64,000 nt of DNA from assembly GCF_018417595.1 (NCBI RefSeq), contig NZ_CP070982.1:1761501-1825500 (forward strand), written 5' to 3'. Positions 30,501 to 36,763 of this stretch are shown here, one piece after another (position 1 is the first letter of the stretch; each line of letters opens with the position of its first letter). The stretch comes from Pseudomonas entomophila (lineage in GTDB: Bacteria; Pseudomonadota; Gammaproteobacteria; Pseudomonadales; Pseudomonadaceae). The notes below the pieces were generated by a model. That model was not told the origin of the DNA, searched no databases, and saw only the letters and a program-made list of their open reading frames with translations. The translations under genes and the position numbers were made by a program.

Positions 30501-32291
30501 GGGTTGACGGCTGCTTACTTCGATGGTTGGACAGGCACCAAAACCGATGTTGCCACAGGCAAAGTCATTGGACCGAAACTCTACACCCTTAAAGGCATAG
30601 GTCAGTTCGCGGCCAATCAAACGCTGCAGAACGGCACATCCATGTTGCTGGGCAAGGCGCTTGGACAGGGTGGCAGTGCCAGCGATGCACTGAAAGGGGC
30701 GCTGTTCAATACCCTGGCTGCGGCCAGCTTCAACGCGGTTGGCGACTACACGCATCAATTCGGTATCGAGAACGGTAGCCTATCCAAGATCGCGATCCAT
30801 GCGATGGTCGGAGGCTTGCTCTCCAAGGCTACGGGAGGCGATTTCAAGACTGGTGCGTTGGCGGCAGGTGCCAACGAGGCGTTGGTTGTACAGCTCGACA
30901 AGCTCGCTGGTGGCAACGAAAGCTTGTTGACCATGAGTTCGCAGATCGTCGGTGTGCTGGCTGCGGCCAGTCAGCAGGATGCCGATGCCGCCTCAATGAA
31001 CAAGGCAGCGTGGGTCGCAAAAAATGGCACACAGTACAATTTCCTGGGTGACCATTCGGCCAAGCAACGCGACGAGGCACGCGACAACTTCCGCAAGGAA
31101 GGCGGGCTGAATGCTGCACGTGAGCTGGTCAAGCTTGAGGGTGCAGACCAGCGCAGTGACAAGTTGCTGGAAGTGTACAAGCGTGATCCGTCGTTACTTT
31201 CAAAGGATGATCTGGTCGAACTCACCGCTTACCTGCAGGTGTATGCCTTCGAAAGAATGAATGCCAAAGGCCCGGCCGCTGCCCAGGCCAGTCTGACCAG
31301 CCTGCTCGGCGGTGAACAGGTTCAGGGATATGGCTATCCTTATGCGGGCAGCAGTCAGGACAAGCTCGCCTGGGCCGATGCGCAGCGCAGTCAAATGGGG
31401 TTTGTTGAAAACCTGGCGTGGACGCGCGACCGCAGTGGTGACGAGCAGACCTATCTGGATGCCAAGGGTACTCTGCGTATCGGGGACGAGCAGCAAGGGC
31501 TGGCCAATCTTGGCGATCCGGCCATCTACTTCCTGACGGGGTCCATCGGCAGCACAATCAGGGCTGTTGCTGCGACTAACGGGGCGCTGCAATTTACCCA
31601 GGGTACCAAGCAGGCATTCGAAGGGGATGGTTGGAATGCTGCTGGTAATCTGGTTGCTGGTTTGCTGGGTATGGCCACGCTGGGGGCTGGTGTCAAGGGC
31701 GGGGCAGGGTCTGTCGTAACAAGTGACCCTGGTTCAATCAAGCCAGTGGTTTCGAGTACAACCAGGAAAGACCCGGTCCCACCGGTGCAACCGAATACGG
31801 GGAAATACCTGGAGGATTTCACTCCTTCACCAACCCCAATGGAATTGCTTCAGCAGCAAGCAGGAGCGCAATTCAGCACGGCCTACATCCGCTTTGACCA
31901 CATTCTCGATGGCGGAGTAAACACGTTGAGGAGCGGTGAGCGAGTAGGAACCGGAGGGCATTATTTAAGGTCTCCTAATGTAACGGTTACCCGTATCACT
32001 GGCGAGGCGGATGAATTTGGGGTTTCAAAAGGGTATGTTTCGATACGTGACCCTCAGACGAACAGTTGGGCAAACAAAAAAGCTGAGACGACATTCTTCC
32101 CTGAATCTTGGAGCAAGCGGCAAGTGCAAACAGAAATTGAGGGCGCGTTTAGAAACTCAACACCGATCGCGGGTAGTGAGCGCTGGCGTGGGATCTCACC
32201 TAGCGGTGTAAGAATAGAGGGCTATTACGGTAAGCCCGATGGCACCGGGGCAACAGCATGGCCTGTGTGCGGGAAAGATAGAAAGTTATGA
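21543..32291 (+). CDS. cdiA: CdiA-type filamentous toxin with EndoU nuclease C-terminus
   Basis: A 3582-residue TpsA effector. In order: signal sequence with IALIVAGVMFLNPIVTTAA; TPS secretion domain (about 30-270; NHGIT-like VANPHGITCKGCGFIN); FHA-1 repeats (about 340-1970); a Cys-containing segment (DDFCDGKGCELYFTATETW, near 1990) that may be the receptor-binding region; a YP-like domain (about 2300-2445; KQFLSSDYLLGELDV); FHA-2 repeats (2450-2885); a DUF637-like pretoxin region (about 2890-3350) in which no VENN motif is found; and the toxin, about 3448-3582. The toxin has the EndoU signature: H3453 (FDHILDG), H3473 (GTGGHY), K3512/3513 before TTFFPESWSK, and GATAWP. EndoU toxins cut RNA in neighbouring cells. 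The stop overlaps the immunity gene start (ATGA). G+C falls in the last 2 kb, as expected for swapped toxin tips. Confidence 0.93.
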   Translation: MDIRTPLNQCIALIVAGVMFLNPIVTTAAELTLDAAANANTHLGQAGNGVPIVNIATPNGSGLSNNTFRDYNVGSNGLILNNATSKTQSTELGGIIVGNPNLRGQAAQVILNQVTGGNRSTLEGYTEVAGQAARVIVANPHGITCKGCGFINTPRATLTTGKPVMDGERLDRFQVDGGDISIEGDTLNAGNLDQFDLVTRSAKLNAELHARQLNIVTGRNDVQADSLQATPRADDGSTKPLLAIDSSALGGMYAGSIRLVGTEQGVGVKLAGNLAATTGDIQVDANGKVTLAQAASAGNLKLEAQSAELTGKTYAAGSATLRVRDTLQVGQSLAAREQITANAALIDNRGVVEAGVEPDNTRNTRGDLTLTGQTLQNRGSLVANRDLKIDSTATLDNQGGSLKGANVTLTTGQLDNRKGQALADGILQVTASTVDNRQQGLLSSSGRTQVDVTDTFDNRGGRVVGQAGLKVTATRLDNSASGLVGSDQKAEVTTHALLDNQNGGKLSADRLELTTAGLLNSGGQLLGGDLLIRASADIDNRLGLMSGKRLLDLSAVNLNNAGKGNLQSQNTLKVRVATLDNRDNGLLSSKGALSLHGDTLDNRGGLLLADQSLTVTGGHFDNRDKGAATTQGNVRVEVTKLTNGNAGHLQSDGRMDLVVTQVDNQAGGRIIAKGDLDAKLGTLNQQGGQLSGLGQLVLTADTVDNQFGASIRGGTGADISARQVLNQQGTIASVGKVKLTARELLDNQGGKVLGDSGLALTVQRLLNQSNGLLSGRDSLNLEGGQLLNSGGLLSSAKHIGIDVSGKLDNSAKGRIISEGGLTLKAAELANNQDGKVSAVGLLDLTTTGLLGNQGGQLVTNAGLMLRSGRLDNSQAGVISAQGHAELHGGTLVNSGKGDIGAASLTLVADDLDNSALGRISAAGRIEATLGGLDQHDHGQLVSSTGIELDLQGGQLINRDGGLLRSPGGLLLRQVGTVDNSLAGEISSDQAFTLAATSLNNQGGRVVSKQSLTLRIANALDNSLKGVLSASTGLDVKAASLDNRQGGSLASGAALKVTLDGLLDNRVDGILSALGLLTVASGELANSERGLLSGKTGVGITTGKLDNTLGGQVISQGELTLTSAELDNRGGTLSSTQAMTVASADLFNGADTRQRGGWIHSDAGLTLTAAKVDGSEGGEISAKGDLLLRVDALIQRQGRLLAEGKLDLDLNGGDLINEGGRINATGPLSIQRLGLLDNRRGEVSSDQSFSLVARRIDNQQGQIISQGRLGLEAAQLFNSDKGLFSGVQGLEVTGSDLDNSASGTLSSKAGELTVKLDGLLDNRELGALASGGKQHITANRLDNRKGVISSDAAITLSVGERLDNRDGGLISATDDLTFDQAGTVVDNRAGQINGQAISLDGKRLDNSNGQLTSRAKLRMTLTEALLNGNGARLTSGGDLLLTAAEVHNGAGKLISQGLLTLNADLLDNQRGGNLASQQNLVLRLKGDLLNGEDGLVFSERGGLDIQAQGLGNQAGTLKSQGTIKVTLDDALDNAAGRIESLQGDLDLNAARLGNSAGGTLSAAKGKLTGVIRGSFDNQSGVAQAQSLSIEATGGVNNQRGYLSALEGDSRIVTTDFDNRGGGLYAAGLLKLEGQQLQNQGAAPGQGGKIGAGRFDFSLAGTLFNGFGQLESESDLLLRAAQIDNRNGSLRALGKTGTSRFIVTGSLLNDNGVLASANQDLDLQIGGLSNSGGQLLHTGQGTFGLASDKVMQAGGLLHTDGLLNINAASWTNSSVLQARRLELDIGRFVQTASGKLLAVESFKGRGGSWTNHGLLASDGSLQLDLSGTYDGNGRLSSLGDLGLTANDVVLSSAASLAGGASTGVTARNLLSNAGRLTSLGGLTVNAATLDNSGTLGGAATVKLTANNLSNQRGLLFSGNDMTLRVGSFTNNYGDLYSLGGLDVAGNGSARAALLENISGSLESAGNMTLAVDELLNRKEHLNAKLKLVGGNVNVYSDDFCDGKGCELYFTATETWQDVIDADSPTAFITAGGKLNFTGNALRNHYSSISAGADINVNTGVFENKGAGGGEQRNLSASMYTRNRGLYNAFISARNQFNQNPGSLTLDQVMAAAGYPRESIYNVIDNRTPIAGAVVAPAVVQSAGAVTINATQRIDNSVVRAYQAGAGSLQGRGNANADPRQAQTQVRALNPQLPPDLAQRQVNPVTLPSFSLPQGSNGLFRISSQAGQSAASAGALAAVGDRTQAGSGIFIAPLAGAASADGSQAQPLAVDGTTAAPGAQGNAGVGLTGLASGVRLVQGVPERSAPSVAHKYLVETNPVLTDLKQFLSSDYLLGELDVKPDQAIKRLGDGLYEQRLIREAVVARTGQRFIDGMTSDETLFRYLMDNAIASKDQLSLRVGVSLSAEQVAALTHDIVWMEEVEVNGEKVLAPVLYLAHANGRLAPNGALIQGRDVNLISGGELVNVGTLRATNNLAVSATHIGNSGLMEAGGRLDMLATDSIRNAQGGVIAGREVSLTALTGDVINERSVTRLEGRAGGEHVTKDLVDAAARIEAANDLTITAGRDIGNVGGTIKAGRNIELDAGRDLYIASQEGIDSHEYQRRRVSGYDTAITQYGSEVTAGGNLTATAGQDLSIVASEIEARRDLALQAGRDVTLAAAANEEHSYSKGKKGNTKTTRQEDEVEQQSAVVKAGGDLNIDAGRDLRLVASKASAGDEAYLVAGDKLELLAANDSQYSLYDMSKKGGWGSKQTQRDEVTDVKAIGSEVTSGGDLTLKSGGDQLYQGAKLASGNDLTLDSGGSVTFEAVKDMHQESHEKSKSNAGWFSMQGKGSTDETVRQSELAAKGDLVINAVGKIHVDVRQVNQQTVSESIDAMVKADPKLAWLKQVEAQGGVDWRQVKEIHDSFKYSNSGLGPAAQLVIAIVMAAVVGPAAAAWAGGGATGAAVGAIATGASTNASVSVVNNRGNLGAVFKDVTSSEAMKGYVISGVTAGLTAAYFDGWTGTKTDVATGKVIGPKLYTLKGIGQFAANQTLQNGTSMLLGKALGQGGSASDALKGALFNTLAAASFNAVGDYTHQFGIENGSLSKIAIHAMVGGLLSKATGGDFKTGALAAGANEALVVQLDKLAGGNESLLTMSSQIVGVLAAASQQDADAASMNKAAWVAKNGTQYNFLGDHSAKQRDEARDNFRKEGGLNAARELVKLEGADQRSDKLLEVYKRDPSLLSKDDLVELTAYLQVYAFERMNAKGPAAAQASLTSLLGGEQVQGYGYPYAGSSQDKLAWADAQRSQMGFVENLAWTRDRSGDEQTYLDAKGTLRIGDEQQGLANLGDPAIYFLTGSIGSTIRAVAATNGALQFTQGTKQAFEGDGWNAAGNLVAGLLGMATLGAGVKGGAGSVVTSDPGSIKPVVSSTTRKDPVPPVQPNTGKYLEDFTPSPTPMELLQQQAGAQFSTAYIRFDHILDGGVNTLRSGERVGTGGHYLRSPNVTVTRITGEADEFGVSKGYVSIRDPQTNSWANKKAETTFFPESWSKRQVQTEIEGAFRNSTPIAGSERWRGISPSGVRIEGYYGKPDGTGATAWPVCGKDRKL
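22560..27450 (+). repeat. FHA-1 repeat coding region of cdiA
   Basis: Dozens of degenerate units of about 20 codons, each centred on LDNxxGG or a close variant (GACAACC in the DNA), such as ATLDNQGGSLKGANVTL. They fold as a beta-helix shaft. Units differ enough that this is protein periodicity, not a DNA satellite or CRISPR array. Confidence 0.85.
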
Positions 32292-32848
32292 ATGTAGGTA
32301 TTATTTATCCGAGTTGGTCGAGCTTTGGTTTTTATGATCTGTCGGCCAATGAGCCTGATGCCAAGGTTAAAAATGAGCGACCTCCTTTCGGTGTGCGTGA
32401 GATTGTGGGGTGGTTGAGTGATGACGTCAGTGGGAGTGCCAGTGCAAAAGCACTGATCACTCGGCTAGCGGCGTGTGAGCTTCGTGGTCAACCTGAGTAC
32501 TTGGGGTTCGGTAATGCACACCATATGGCATATGCGGCAGGTCATTTCTATCTGGAGTGTGAATACAGCGAGGGACATCAGGTGTTAATGACCCTTGAGC
32601 AAGCCGTTTCCGTATTGAACGAGTATGTGGGCTTTTTACACGCTGGCGTTCGGAATAAAGAGGTTCCGCCTCAGCCGTTCATGGTTGAATACCTCGCCGA
32701 AGGGGAGGAATCTTATACGCGCTTTGAAGCGTTAGGTGGTCGTTTGGGGTTTTCGGTGGAGGAAGTTAAAGAGATGAGTCGGGTTGAGCGGCAAGAAAAT
32801 AAACGGAGAGTATTGGTCGATAAATCTCGTGCCTCCAAGAAGTCGTGA
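32288..32848 (+). CDS. cdiI: candidate CdiI immunity protein for the EndoU toxin
   Basis: A 186-residue protein starting four bases inside the cdiA stop (ATGA), the standard position of the cognate immunity gene. No signal peptide or membrane segment is present, so it would act in the cytoplasm, where an RNase toxin must be blocked. The sequence MNVGIIYPSWSSFGFYDLSA and HHMAYAAGHFYLECEYSEG is not one I can place in a named family. The C-terminus is highly charged (RVERQENKRRVLVDKSRASK). DNA is A/T-rich compared with cdiA, in line with horizontally exchanged toxin-immunity modules. Function is inferred from position only. Confidence 0.75.
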   Translation: MNVGIIYPSWSSFGFYDLSANEPDAKVKNERPPFGVREIVGWLSDDVSGSASAKALITRLAACELRGQPEYLGFGNAHHMAYAAGHFYLECEYSEGHQVLMTLEQAVSVLNEYVGFLHAGVRNKEVPPQPFMVEYLAEGEESYTRFEALGGRLGFSVEEVKEMSRVERQENKRRVLVDKSRASKKS

Positions 32849-32884
32849 GTGGGTCCGCTGGTTGAGAGCTTTAGGACGGGATGA

Positions 32885-33371
32885 ATGATTCAGTATGAAG
32901 ATGCCTTGAAGGTGGTGTTGGCGTACCTGCCTGAATTTTATATTCCTGTGGAGACGCAGTTGTGGCTGGAAGATAAGCATGAAAGTGGGTGGGGTGGTTG
33001 TCTCTTGTGGTTGGTTGGTGATCATCGATTATAAGCTATATATTGTTCCGGAGGATTGCCTGGAAAATTATGAAGTATCTGATAGATTTGAGGTTTCCAG
33101 TCCGGAATTAATTTTTTCTGTTGAAGATAAAATACTTCCATTGGGTGGGGGTAAAAGCTTTATTTTCCATAGGGCTGAATTTTCCGGCGTGATTTTGAAT
33201 GTCAGTCCGGTGCGGATTGAATTGACTGAATTGGCGGTGCAGGAAAGAGGGGGTGATCTTGTTTCTATATGTCTTGATCCTGCAAGCGTCGCTGGCTATA
33301 AGGGGAGGTATGAAAGCTTTGTTTCGAAGGGGCGTCGCAATCCTTCAGGTGAGTGGCTAGATTTACTATAG
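32885..33371 (+). pseudogene. small immunity-like gene, possibly frameshifted
   Basis: Two overlapping frames cover this stretch. The first (32885-33034, 49 residues, MIQYEDALKVVLAYLPEFYI...) has a good ribosome site (AGGA, 8 bases) and resembles the start of a small immunity protein. The second (32979-33371, 130 residues, ...VIIDYKLYIVPEDCLENYE...GEWLDLL) continues in the +1 frame. A single indel around 32985-33030, which has G/T runs such as GGGTGGGGTGG, would join them into one protein of about 160 residues. Alternatively the second is a separate intact gene starting at 32979 behind TGGAAG. No family is recognised. Confidence 0.5.
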
Positions 33372-33730
33372 ATAGTAGTAGGGCTGAGGCTTGTTATTTG
33401 TAAGATATTTATTTCGATTTTTTGTTGAGGTCTGTCTGAAAGGGGAGCAGGTGGATTGCACATTGAAAGGCTTCCTGGCTAGGCGTCGTTCCGAAATTTG
33501 CTAGAGGGCAAGTTGTTGGGATTGATGCGGAGTGATTGTTGTTTGAAGGTGTAAGTTGTTTTAAGGGTTCGATAGTTTGCGTGTTTGTGTAGAGGCTGTG
33601 CTCGGGGATTCCATTGATCGTATTGAAGTTGAAATGGTTGCCGCCTAGGGAGAGGGGTCTTGATGAAATCTTCCGATTTTTATTGCGCCGGTAGCGGCAA
33701 GAAAATTCTCATGGATTCCGTGCGAAGGAA
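33372..33730 (+). other. A/T-rich non-coding interval between immunity-like genes
   Basis: No convincing gene is seen. A 25-codon frame at 33663-33740 (MKSSDFYCAGSGKKILMDSV...) has GAGAGGGG upstream and overlaps the next start; it may be a remnant or leader. The rest is A/T-rich with many stops in all frames, consistent with decayed orphan toxin-immunity DNA. Confidence 0.4.
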
Positions 33731-34603
33731 ATGTTCGTGATTATCAAGGAAAATGCGATAGGAAATCAGGGCGGGTTGTGGGTTTTTCGAGGTGTGCCGT
33801 ACACCGGGCGGGTGTTGACGTTCGCAAATGGTAAGTTGGTTGAAGGAAGGGTGTATGAGGATGGTTGCTATGTAGATGTCATTCGTAGCGATTTTTTTCT
33901 TGAGAGGGGGCGCGACGGTATCGAAATCGAGCGCGACTATACGGGGGAGCAATTTTACTGGGAGGGCAGGGTCTATGATGGATTTTGCTATGAGTTCATC
34001 GGCGATATTTGTGTCAGCGAGCGCTTGTATGAGTTTGGTTGGGTGATTGAGGAAGTCACGTATTTTTCAGATGGCCAACTGCATACCGTCGAGGTCGGGG
34101 AAGAGGTTCCACAGAGCTATGAGTGGTTCGAAGGCGGTGGACTGAAGGCGATGACGGCTCATCAAAATAATATTTTTATGCTCTCCTTGAAGTTTTCGTT
34201 GGAAGGGTTGGAGCGTTTGACTTTGATGGGTGACTATTTCGGCAATTTACCGAAAGTTGCCGAGCACATTAGGTTTCCTGTGTTGCGTGACAAAATAGAA
34301 ATCGCCACGCTGCGGTGTGCTGGTCAGGTTTCACTCAATGGGAGTGGGATTGATGATGGTGTGGTCGATTATCTTTTCCGTGGCGAGAATGAACGGCGTA
34401 TCCAAAAATTGGAGTTTGATGGTGTCAACTGCTCATCTGCGCTGCTGCAGTGCTTAAAGCGCCTTGAGCAGTTAAACGATTTGAAAGTTGTTGCGGCTGA
34501 GCGCGGGTTTGATTGTTGGCGTGATGGGTGTGCACAATTGCAGATGCTTCGCCCTGGTTGTGATGTGTATCTCAATGGAAAGGTATTGCTCCCACAGGCG
34601 TAG
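33731..34603 (+). CDS. hypothetical protein, probable orphan immunity gene
   Basis: A 290-residue cytoplasmic protein with no signal peptide. The first half has MORN/YwqK-like turns (GVPYTGRVLTFANGKLVEGR, YEDGCYVDV, FYWEGRVYDGFCYEFIGD, VTYFSDGQLHTVEV). The second half is leucine-rich (FSLEGLERLTLMGDYFGNL, IQKLEFDGVNCSSALLQCL). Such composition is common in immunity proteins that follow cdiA genes, but I cannot name a family. Start at 33731 (MFVIIKENAIG) behind GAAGGAA. G+C is clearly lower than in the flanking core genes. It is followed 31 bases later by another small gene on the same strand. Confidence 0.6.
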   Translation: MFVIIKENAIGNQGGLWVFRGVPYTGRVLTFANGKLVEGRVYEDGCYVDVIRSDFFLERGRDGIEIERDYTGEQFYWEGRVYDGFCYEFIGDICVSERLYEFGWVIEEVTYFSDGQLHTVEVGEEVPQSYEWFEGGGLKAMTAHQNNIFMLSLKFSLEGLERLTLMGDYFGNLPKVAEHIRFPVLRDKIEIATLRCAGQVSLNGSGIDDGVVDYLFRGENERRIQKLEFDGVNCSSALLQCLKRLEQLNDLKVVAAERGFDCWRDGCAQLQMLRPGCDVYLNGKVLLPQA

Positions 34604-34634
34604 CCCCCATGACGTGCAGACATGAGAAATTGTC

Positions 34635-35120
34635 ATGGAAAAAGTTTTTACGTTTGCGGAAATGACAGGGCTTGAAAAGTTTGAGACTTGGCGAACCGGC
34701 TGGCAGGAGCCTGAGTCTATTGACATATTTTCTTATGTCGGGGATGTCGTGAGTCCAGAAGATTGCTTGATTTTTTGCAAATGGCTTTTCCCGGATTTCG
34801 TTGTATTTGAGGATTCGGTGATACTGGCCATGAAGTTTGACGAGGCCGCGTTTCACGTATGGCTTGATCACTGTTCAGGCGATAAATCTGGCGTTGAAAG
34901 GATGTTGAATCATACTCATCTGTACGATGTATTTTCCGGGTGTGGATCTTCGGTCAATGAGGCGGTTTTCGAGCAACTGTCCAAGGTGCTGGCCATGTCC
35001 TGGCGAATGGTATTGAAGGATCGATTCCCTGATAGAACGTTTCAGGTGGAGGCCATCAACTCCGACCAAGAGTATGGCCCAGTGGTCGTGTTTCTTCAGG
35101 TACGAGTATCGGGCGAGTAG
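34635..35120 (+). CDS. hypothetical protein, probable orphan immunity gene
   Basis: A 161-residue soluble protein, MEKVFTFAEMTGLEKFETWR..., with ESIDIFSYVGDVVSPEDCLI and the charged FKDRF-like region SWRMVLKDRFPDRTFQVEA. No signal peptide, membrane span or known motif is recognised. It lies last in the run of A/T-rich genes after cdiA, on the same strand, 31 bases after its neighbour, and ends 39 bases before the convergent endonuclease V gene. Position and base composition suggest an orphan immunity protein; this is inference. Confidence 0.55.
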   Translation: MEKVFTFAEMTGLEKFETWRTGWQEPESIDIFSYVGDVVSPEDCLIFCKWLFPDFVVFEDSVILAMKFDEAAFHVWLDHCSGDKSGVERMLNHTHLYDVFSGCGSSVNEAVFEQLSKVLAMSWRMVLKDRFPDRTFQVEAINSDQEYGPVVVFLQVRVSGE

Positions 35121-35159
35121 GTACGCATAGCGTCATCAGCTCGGAGTGGCGCCAAGGAC

Positions 35160-35897
35160 TCAATTCTGAGTGCTGTGAATGATTGAATTATTCGGCGCTG
35201 CATTGGGCGAACCGATGAGCAAGCTGTTTTGCTCATGAAACTGCCTACCGTAGCGATCCGCCAGTCGTGTTGTTTCCGGTAGCCGGTAGTTGGGCGTCGC
35301 TTTCAAAACCCATTGGCAGGCCGTTGCCAATGAGATCCGATGGCCAATCGAAACAAACACAGGTTTGATGTTGTGCTGGGTTCGGAGCGCGGCGCCGATG
35401 ATCTCGGGCCCATCGATCAAGTCTGATCTCGCCCCCCGCTCGGCGGCGGGCGTGGTGTACTCGCCGATATAGCGGCTCTTTCCACAGCCAATGGTGGGGA
35501 TATCGAAAAGTACACCCAGGTGTGAGGCCAGGCCAAGCCGACGAGGATGCGCTATACCCTGGCCATCGCAGATGATCAGGTCTGGCTGGTTTTCTACCGT
35601 GGATAACAGTTTTATTATCGATGGCAGTTCGCGGAAGGAAAACAGCCCAGGGACATAGGGGAATGTGCTCGTGTCTTCCCAGGCACGTGCTTCGATGATC
35701 TCCAGCGTTTCAGCGTCCAGCACGACAATTGTGGCGATCAGGGTGTCGTTGTTTTTGTGGTAGGCCACATCTATTCCGGCAATGCGAGAAATAGCCCCCA
35801 GTTGATCTGTTTTGATGACTTGCTTCGCTAACGCTTGTTGAAGCGTGATGGCGTCGCTCGGGCTGATATCCCAGCGGTGCTGTATGACGGGATGCAT
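35160..35897 (-). CDS. nfi: endonuclease V
   Basis: A 245-residue deoxyinosine 3' endonuclease that nicks DNA one base past deaminated adenine. The metal-binding residues and signatures are visible: D43 in GIDVAYHK, E90 in YVPGLFSFRELP (the wedge motif), D111 in DGQGIAHPRRLGLASHLG, and GCGKSRY. The start is taken at 35897 (MHPVIQHRW) behind AAGGG; an ATG at 35951 would add 18 unlikely residues. It is convergent with the orphan immunity genes and somewhat less G/C-rich than core genes, so it may belong to the same acquired stretch. Confidence 0.93.
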   Translation of the reverse strand: MHPVIQHRWDISPSDAITLQQALAKQVIKTDQLGAISRIAGIDVAYHKNNDTLIATIVVLDAETLEIIEARAWEDTSTFPYVPGLFSFRELPSIIKLLSTVENQPDLIICDGQGIAHPRRLGLASHLGVLFDIPTIGCGKSRYIGEYTTPAAERGARSDLIDGPEIIGAALRTQHNIKPVFVSIGHRISLATACQWVLKATPNYRLPETTRLADRYGRQFHEQNSLLIGSPNAAPNNSIIHSTQN

Positions 35898-36144
35898 GAG
35901 GATTGCCCTTGCTGATGTCCTGGCCTTACTGGACCCATGCCAGAGGTGCATCAGATTATGGCACTCGAAACGCGCTCAACATAGGCACACCTTCAACCTC
36001 CTCGCCGTCAGTGTTACTTAAGTCGGCAGCGCCAGGCCGGCGGGGTGGGCAGTAGATTGACGCCAGAATGATGGCGAATTAATATCGCGCCTCCCTGGCC
36101 ACCCTGCGCCAATGACGACCCTTTCCGTACGCAAGGAAGACCCT

Positions 36145-36621
36145 GTGATCAAGACCCTGTTCAAAGCTGCCGCCGTCCTTTCCGTCGCCCTGCTGTACGG
36201 TTGCGCCTCGGCCCCTTCGGTGGACAAGATGCAGGCGGAAGTCGCGCATTACACGCTGCCCAAGGCCGCGGTAGCCGACAAGGGCCTGGTCTATGTGGTC
36301 CGCCCCAGCACCACCGGGATGATGGTGCGCTTCAATGTCTTCCTCGATGACAAGGAAGCCGACTCGGAAATGGGCTACAACCGTGGCAACCAGTACATCT
36401 ACTTCTACGTGACGCCGGGCAAGCACGTGATCAGCTCCAAGGCCGAGAACTGGGCTGACATGACGGTCAACGTGAAGGCGGGTGAAGTCATCTACCTCAA
36501 GCAGGAAGTTGAAATGGGCCTGGTCATGGCGCGCAACAACCTCAAGGTGCTGAGCGATCTCGAAGGTCGCTACCTGGTCAAGGACGCGTCGCTGGGCACC
36601 ATCGCCAAAGAGAGCAAGTAA
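36145..36621 (+). CDS. DUF2846-type lipoprotein
   Basis: A 158-residue lipoprotein. The signal MIKTLFKAAAVLSVALLYGC ends in a lipobox (LLYGC), so the mature protein begins with a lipidated cysteine. The body contains LVYVVRPSTTGMMVRFNVFL, YIYFYVTPGKHVI and AGEVIYLKQEVEMGL, the pattern of DUF2846 proteins, which fold as a small beta domain of unknown role. A GTG start at 36145 is chosen: it is seven bases from AGGA (36134-36137) and opens directly into the signal, whereas the ATG at 36112 gives a long polar leader. A strong terminator follows. Confidence 0.82.
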   Translation: MIKTLFKAAAVLSVALLYGCASAPSVDKMQAEVAHYTLPKAAVADKGLVYVVRPSTTGMMVRFNVFLDDKEADSEMGYNRGNQYIYFYVTPGKHVISSKAENWADMTVNVKAGEVIYLKQEVEMGLVMARNNLKVLSDLEGRYLVKDASLGTIAKESK

Positions 36622-36652
36622 GCGTTCCCGTCCCGCAAGGTGACTGGCAATT

Positions 36653-36690
36653 CAACAAGGGCGACCCTCGGGTCGCCCTTGTTGCTTGCG
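36653..36690 (+). terminator. intrinsic terminator
   Basis: CAACAAGGGCGACC (36653-36666) pairs perfectly with GGTCGCCCTTGTTG (36671-36684) over a four-base loop. The A/T-rich base of the stem supplies the TTGTTG tract. Confidence 0.85.
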
Positions 36691-36763
36691 CGCTATCGTC
36701 ATCCAGGCGGCCAGTTGCGGCACAAGCGGTTAGAATGTCGGTTTTGCCTGACCCAAGCCGACC

